64,000 bases of DNA, from positions 79,727,056 to 79,791,055 of the forward strand of contig CM049310.1 in the NCBI GenBank assembly GCA_026874595.1. The letters are read 5' to 3'. The notes under the pieces were generated by a model, which ran no database searches, was not told the origin of the DNA, and worked only from the letters and a program-made list of their open reading frames with translations. This document shows, piece by piece, positions 59,224 through 64,000 of this stretch. Source of the DNA: Sipunculus nudus. Its lineage: Eukaryota; Annelida; Sipuncula; Golfingiida; Sipunculidae. Both the position numbers and the translations under genes were made by a program. How positions within the stretch are numbered: the first letter of the stretch is position 1; every line of letters starts with the position of its first letter.

Positions 59224-60797
59224 CAGACATGGGGTATTTGTATTCAGTATTCGTAGTCATTGTATTCGAATACAGGTATTTTCAGTATTCATATTCGTAT
59301 TCGAATACGTTTGTAAAAAGTCCAAAAGTATTTGTATTCGTATTCAAATACTTCGCGGAAGTATTCACATTCATGAATGCTTTTCATGAATACATGCAGT
59401 ATACATTAATGTTGTTTACCTTTTGTCCTTTATCCAAATAAAAATGTGCCATTATTTCAACAGTGATTGATTTTTACCTACTTAACACATGCACATTTAC
59501 AATCTTATTTACACATTTTGACATTTTTTCTCTTTTTTTCATATTAAATTGATGTGTTTATTTTGTTATGCGTATGTACATCTCCGTCAGTCAGACCCTC
59601 TTTTTACTTATACATTTATCCTACACCAATGTTCGTTAAAAATACAAGAAAACAGGTATCTAAATGGGGCAAGCAGCGCTGTCCATATCCTTCGCTCTGT
59701 ACCCTTTATGTCTGATAATGCCACAATGAACTTCCTTTGTAGAGGCTGGAGGTAGAAAGGCCAGCATGCTACGAGCCCAAGTCCACTCATGTTCAAAGGG
59801 TTGAAAGCTTAGTAATTACCCCTGCCTGGTCTAGGTAACAGTCCTGACAGGGATGACAGCCCAGTACCTTACTTGACCAAACCTGATGTCCATTCCAGTA
59901 TCTTGATAAACCTGTAAATCACATAAATGTGAATTGTGTACCTAGATACAGGTAGAGTAACTGGCCCCAACCCTGTTCAGTGTACATATGAGCCCCTTTG
60001 GACATGGGGCATGAAGGCAACCACCAATATACATGCATATCCTTTGTTGGTTGCTGTATACTTGTGCTGATAATATAATGCTGCGACAAACTTCCCGTTT
60101 AAGAGGCTGGAGGTTGACAAGCTTGCTAGCCAGGTAGCTAGGTACAAAGGCAGCAAGAATGAATGCTTGGTAATTACCCCTGCCTAAGATGGCTTACTGC
60201 CTTGGCAGGGGTGACAGCTTTGTACAGGCAATTGATTAAAGACTGGTGTCCATTTCATGTACCAGTATCAAAATTGTACCTGGAGTACCCTGTACCAGGT
60301 ACAGCAACTTCAGTTCCAGGTACAGGGTACTTCCTACTCATGACAGCCAAGTACAGGCACAGATACAGGTACTCTTGATTTGTATACCTAGGTAAAGGAA
60401 CAAGTACCTGGCCCCAACCCTGAAAGGAACATTCATTTATATATTTTGTGTAACAAACTTCCATAATAAATAATACTCCGTCATTATGTGGTATGGAAAT
60501 TAATACATACACAATGGATTACATGAATATTTTGAATTTTGAAATTAAATACATTTTGCAAGTGTGCATATATGATGATTGCAATTAGTAGTATTAAACA
60601 AAAATGATACTTGATAGTTTCTTTTTGTTTTAGTAAATTGTATTCATATTGATATTCATGAATACATATATATTTTCGTATTCATATTTGAATACACTTC
60701 TGTTTTTGAGTATTTGTATTCGTATTCATATTCGTGTACCCCTGCTGTATTCGTATTCGTATTCGAATACATTTCTCCTGTATTCGACCCATGTCTG
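59224..60797. mobile_element. Non-autonomous hAT-like transposon
   Basis: The ends are CAGACATGGGG... and ...CGACCCATGTCTG, inverted repeats of about 10 bp. They are flanked by the 8-bp duplication AATAATAA at 59,216-59,223 and 60,798-60,805. An 8-bp duplication is the hallmark of hAT elements. Both subterminal regions (59,235-59,360 and 60,640-60,790) are crowded with GTATTCGAATAC-type palindromic motifs, probably transposase-binding sites. The interior is a roughly 365-bp tandem duplication (GAGGCTGGAGGT at about 59,743 and 60,104; AATTACCCCTGCCT at about 59,813 and 60,172). No transposase frame exists. A caveat is that the target site is itself an AAT repeat, which could mimic a duplication. 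Confidence 0.65.
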
Positions 60798-60805
60798 AAT
60801 AATAA

Positions 60806-61610
60806 TAATATGAATAATATCCCAACTGACCAATGACAAGACATTGTTTTCTCATTCCATCGCTTTGTATTGCTGGTACCATTGAAGTTCATCAGTGCTT
60901 TGACCAGTTTTTTCATATTGCACAAGAAATTAGCTACACGAGTGTATATTATAGCCTATGATTTATGCTTACGTAAATTAAATGTTATCACTGCCAATAA
61001 TTTTCGCAGATAAACTTATAGAGTAAAAATAGTATTCATTGTGTTTGAGATTTGTTTGTATGGGCCCCTGGCTATAATTCAAGCCGAGACATTACCTAAA
61101 CATTATGACTTCTGTAAGTAAATTGAATATCCCATTGAAATGAATGATAATTACATCTCTGTACACCTTTCCACAACAAACTAGTAGCAATGGGACTTCC
61201 TTCTTCCTCATATGTCCTATCTAAGTGTATCTTTTTTGCAAACACTCATATTCTCTAGTGACTATGGGGTCAATCTTTATGCTCTTCTTGCGTGCGACTT
61301 TTGTTTCTTATTCAAAACTTGTTCTGCACCCCCCCCCCCCCCCCCCGGCATCAGGTCTTTCCTCTTTAGCCTTGTTACTGATTAATGTCAATTGAATTTG
61401 AACAGTACACCATAACCTGTATATAACTTGAATAATGTGACACGTTATACACTGTATTTTCATTATATGCTTTGTTAGTTTTGATAACTCTTCATTTTAA
61501 TGTACATAACCATTGATCAGAGATATTATTTATCAATTAAATTATGTCAGATCTAGTTTTCTGATAACATACATTTACAATCCATCAATTCATTTTTGAG
61601 GAATGTCAAT
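60806..61610. other. Upstream region of the Ig receptor gene
   Basis: AT-rich, with a C18 run at 61,330-61,347. No coding frame. It should include the promoter of the gene starting at 61,611; no clear TATA box can be singled out. Confidence 0.3.
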
Positions 61611-61689
61611 ATGTCCAAAGGCGGCCAGCATGGTAGCAGGGTGTTACTCATAAGCCTGATGTTAACATTATATACTGTAGCTTCATCAG
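61611..61689 (+). CDS. Ig receptor exon 1: signal peptide
   Basis: ATG at 61,611 gives MSKGGQHGS, then RVLLISLMLTLYTVASSG, a typical signal peptide with cleavage likely near AS-SG. The donor TCATCAG-GTAAGT is a perfect consensus in phase 1. No earlier in-frame ATG is needed. Confidence 0.65.
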
Positions 61690-62013
61690 GTAAGTCTGTA
61701 AACGGAGGACAAATCTGAAAGTTGGTGTACATGCTTAAAGTGGCCACTTTCCTGACTCACTTATTTTGCCAAAAGTAATCTCATGAGTACTTTATGTAGA
61801 ATCAAAATACTGATGTACATCATTTTTAGATTTGATCAAGCATTCATGACCTCTGATACAAAATATCCATTTTTAATATGTAGGTTGAATAACTAGGACG
61901 AAGCTCAGATTGGCATTAAAGAAAACACTACTTTTTACCGTTAAAAATGGTATATAAGGTGCAGATACAATAGCTTTCCTTGTGTTAAATATACTAATAT
62001 GTTTTTATTGCAG

Positions 62014-62363
62014 CGCAAAATTATTCCATAAACTTGCAGAATGCTAATGAATCAGGATCTATCGATCTGCTGCTTGTGATCAAGAAAATCCTGCACCTTC
62101 AACTGTGCTCAAGATCATGTGGTGCCACAGTGCATATCGACAGCGGGACTCTAATTTCTATACAATCGAAAATACAAACGTTATGCGTGTCGGAGATATT
62201 GGAAAAAAGAATTCCCATATGGTATTGAAGCTTAAGGATAAATATGTCTTGTAACTGGTGATAATGAACCCAACAGATAAAGAAAAGGGAGATTATTGTT
62301 GTCAAATCTATATTGCCGATCACCGATCACTATTGTTTGCCCAACTGAAAGCAACGAAGCTTG
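62014..62363 (+). pseudogene. Ig receptor exon 2: V-type Ig domain 1, broken
   Basis: The acceptor GTTTTTATTGCAG is strong. The phase-1 frame starts AQNYSINLQNANESGSI. The domain then continues one frame over as ACDQENPAPSTVLKIMWCH, QRDSNFYTIENTNV, KNSHMVLKLKDKYVL, a TAA at 62,252-62,254, and NPTDKEKGDYCCQIYIADH. The tryptophan of IMWCH and the cysteine of GDYCC are the canonical core residues. The donor is CTTG-GTGAAT in phase 1. The net length is off by one frame, as expected from one indel near 62,060. Confidence 0.6.
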
Positions 62364-62490
62364 GTGAATTTCTTTAATACATCATTTACATCATTCGCTT
62401 TTTAAGCAATCGATTAAATCAAATGAAAATACGACGATAATATTTTTTTACATTATTGTACTCAAAATAAGAGTATATATATTTATATAC

Positions 62491-62492
<2 letters not shown>

Positions 62493-62574
<82 letters not shown>
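62493..62574. repeat. (TA)n(GA)n microsatellite in receptor intron 2
   Basis: About 34 bp of AT followed by about 48 bp of AG, occupying much of a short intron (at most 271 bp) between the two Ig exons and ending just before the acceptor options. Confidence 0.9.
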
Positions 62575-62576
<2 letters not shown>

Positions 62577-62634
62577 GTACGCATATATTTCAGTGGGTTT
62601 AACATTGGTCCACGGCGAACCATCGACATTTAAG

Positions 62635-62949
62635 GAGATCAAGAAGCTGCAATCACAATCAATATTTTTCCGGGGGATACAACACTCTTCTTGGTCAAAT
62701 GCTTTCGTAATAAAAGCCCCGATCGAACTACGCACTTCTACCCTTTCTACAGGATCGCTAAAACTGCTCTTGGATTTGGAGAACTTGTTACACGGAGTAG
62801 TCACACCATTGATATTACCGACACCCGAATGACATTTTCTTTATTCATTCAAAGACCTCACAGAAATGACACAGGTCCATACTGTTGTCAGTTTGATGCT
62901 GCAGGGATGACTGAGCCCATTACTGTAGTTGCACGAATGACCTTGGCTG
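62635..62949 (+). CDS. Ig receptor exon 3: V-type Ig domain 2
   Basis: With acceptor ATTTAAG the exon is 315 nt, phase 1 to phase 1, fully open. It reads AAITINIFPGDTTLLLVKCF, FYPFYRIAKT, DTRMTFSLFIQRPHRNDTG, then PYCCQFDAAGMTEPITVV and donor GCTG-GTGAGA. The strand-B cysteine and YCC are present, while the usual core tryptophan is replaced (FYRIAK). The acceptor is weak. ATATTTCAG at 62,593 is a better splice site but would put GLTLVHGEPSTF one frame off, so a further indel near 62,630 is possible. Confidence 0.6.
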
Positions 62950-63438
62950 GTGAGAACTAAACATTTAATTACATGACAATAATTCGCTCTAATACGGTGA
63001 CATAATGATATAGTCTTTTTTATATTGAAGAGTCGGAAGCATCTTATGATAAATGTATTACATGATAAATATAACTCCACCATACATGTCTTCTTATATA
63101 AGCAGCAGCTATGCGAAACACATAGGTTCACCATGTCTCAACATCTAGCGTTGAGAATAAATATATCATACAATGAGAAAAACAGATTTGTCTGTATTTT
63201 GTTGCACAGTTTTAGACTTGGGCATACCGTAAATACAGGTAACAATGGAAAACCAAGTTATCTTGCTCACGACAAATCATCAGAAATTCCTTATTGATAA
63301 ATAATAGAAAATTAGTCTTTTTTATTATTTTCCAATAAAATTTGTTCTGTATTTGGTAAATTTTCAAAAAAAACTCTTAAAAGGAAGAGCTAGGCATTCA
63401 ATTTTATTATTTTCCACTACACATTGAAGTATTTGCAG

Positions 63439-63538
63439 CCGGAAGCCTCGTCTTGACAATTTGGGCTGTCGTAGTTGTAAGAATGTTGCTATTAATGACT
63501 ATTTTTACACTCTGTAAAATAAATGTGAAGAGGCAGAG
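63439..63538 (+). CDS. Ig receptor exon 4: transmembrane segment with arginine
   Basis: The acceptor AGTATTTGCAG opens a phase-1 exon encoding GSLVLTIWAVVVVRMLLLM and TIFTLCKINVKRQR. About 22 hydrophobic residues are interrupted by a single arginine near the middle, then a basic stop-transfer stretch. The donor candidate is CAGAG-GTTTGT. Without it the frame reads on for 9 residues to TAA at 63,565. The charge suggests pairing with an acidic adaptor, as in vertebrate activating receptors (inference). Confidence 0.5.
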
Positions 63539-64000
63539 GTTTGTTTCCATTTTGTGTTTTTTTTTCATATAATTCGGTTTTAACAAATAGAATCTTAAGA
63601 TAGGCCGCTTTACTCGGTGGACAAAATGCCTTATGGCAGTGAGACGTAATTTGAGACTTCTGTTTGAAATTAACAATAATCACAAATAGTCAATTTTAGG
63701 TTAATAAAAATATTCATTTAAATATGACATTTGCTCGGGCAATTTGTTTTCATTATGAGCAGGGCTAACAGTTTACCCACGACCGGTTAGCCTAGTTCGG
63801 CATACGCAAAAGTTTTGAACAGCTCAAAGCCATTGACAAAGAACCGTATCATTTTCTTCCCTTCTTATATTATTATTTTGTATTTGGTATGTTTAAAATA
63901 TAAAAAAATAAATCAAAATACCAACCTCGGATAAGTTAAAGCTTTATCAGAAGTCCTTTCGAGGCCGACACAACGAAGTTTCAATAAATAAATATATATA
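63539..64000. other. Downstream of the receptor membrane exon
   Basis: Any cytoplasmic-tail exons should lie here or beyond the window. I see no convincing further exon. The sequence is AT-rich and ends in a TA-rich stretch. Confidence 0.3.

Larger units (their letters stand above)
61611..63538 (+). pseudogene. Two-Ig-domain transmembrane receptor gene, TIM-like
   Basis: Four exons fit together: a signal peptide (61,611-61,689), Ig V-type domain 1 (62,014-62,363), Ig V-type domain 2 (62,635-62,949) and a membrane segment (63,439-63,538). All the joining boundaries except the acceptor of Ig exon 2 are unambiguous phase 1, the usual plan of Ig-superfamily receptors. Both Ig exons end in a D/G-x-YCC motif. 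A double cysteine there is typical of TIM and CD300-type V domains, and a single cysteine is usual elsewhere. The membrane segment holds an arginine and only a short basic tail is visible, as in activating receptors that pair with adaptor proteins. Domain 1 has one frameshift and one in-frame stop. The gene is therefore either a recent pseudogene or intact with assembly errors. Confidence 0.6.

Noticed and set aside
62575-62832. Plus-strand frame VGLTLVHGEPSTF... to LLDLENLLHG
   Set aside because: Out of frame with the Ig core of exon 3. Only its first dozen residues could belong to the domain if an indel lies near 62,630.

Overview
This is an AT-rich stretch of animal nuclear DNA. It has spliced gene fragments, long AT microsatellites, LINE, LTR and cut-and-paste transposons, and large decayed duplications. 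There is no bacterial-style gene packing and I see no rRNA, tRNA or CRISPR. A marine invertebrate or basal chordate would fit, but the sequence alone does not fix the taxon. Most open frames in the window are chance or decayed. The genes that can be supported are split into small exons and had to be found from splice sites and phases.  REGION 1, about 1-36,600: an old tandem array of a roughly 7-kb unit, present about five times and diverged by many indels (unit I 1-7,345; II 7,346-12,310; III 15,330-29,650; IV 29,650-34,283; V 34,283-36,590, partial). Each unit carries a conserved exon-like block encoding a signal peptide (MPAICIFVLLLFQGAMAG type) and several further conserved blocks. Unit III is split by a 6-kb L1/Tx1-like LINE (17,306-23,361, minus strand). 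Some units contain a roughly 330-bp monomer array that breaks a second, older signal-exon copy. Between units II and III lies about 2 kb of non-repeated DNA with a CRE plus TATA promoter-like motif.  REGION 2, about 36,600-46,000: mostly unique DNA, with a decayed TGTCGC-rich minisatellite arranged head to head (37,340-38,600) and an isolated phase 1-1, Ig-like exon with a GC donor (43,185-43,385).  REGION 3, 45,808-49,484, minus strand: a cytochrome P450 gene of the CYP3 clan in six exons. It has the N-terminal anchor, the proline-rich hinge, a 53-nt exon, an N-terminal beta-strand/helix exon, the haem-cysteine exon and the C-terminal exon. The whole middle of the protein is missing, so it is a deleted gene or pseudogene.  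REGION 4, 48,720-60,800: a transposon cluster. It holds a CR1-like 3' tail, a decayed pogo/Tigger-type element with a PCNA-binding-like C-terminus, a MITE-like element with TA flanks, a Ty3/Gypsy element without integrase and with a clear 3' LTR, and a non-autonomous hAT-like element with an 8-bp target duplication.  REGION 5, 61,611-63,538, plus strand: the most interesting gene. It has a signal-peptide exon, two V-type immunoglobulin exons with YCC motifs, and a transmembrane exon with an arginine inside the membrane segment, nearly all joined in phase 1. This is the architecture of an activating-type immune receptor. The first Ig exon has a frameshift and an in-frame stop, so the copy is a pseudogene or carries assembly errors.
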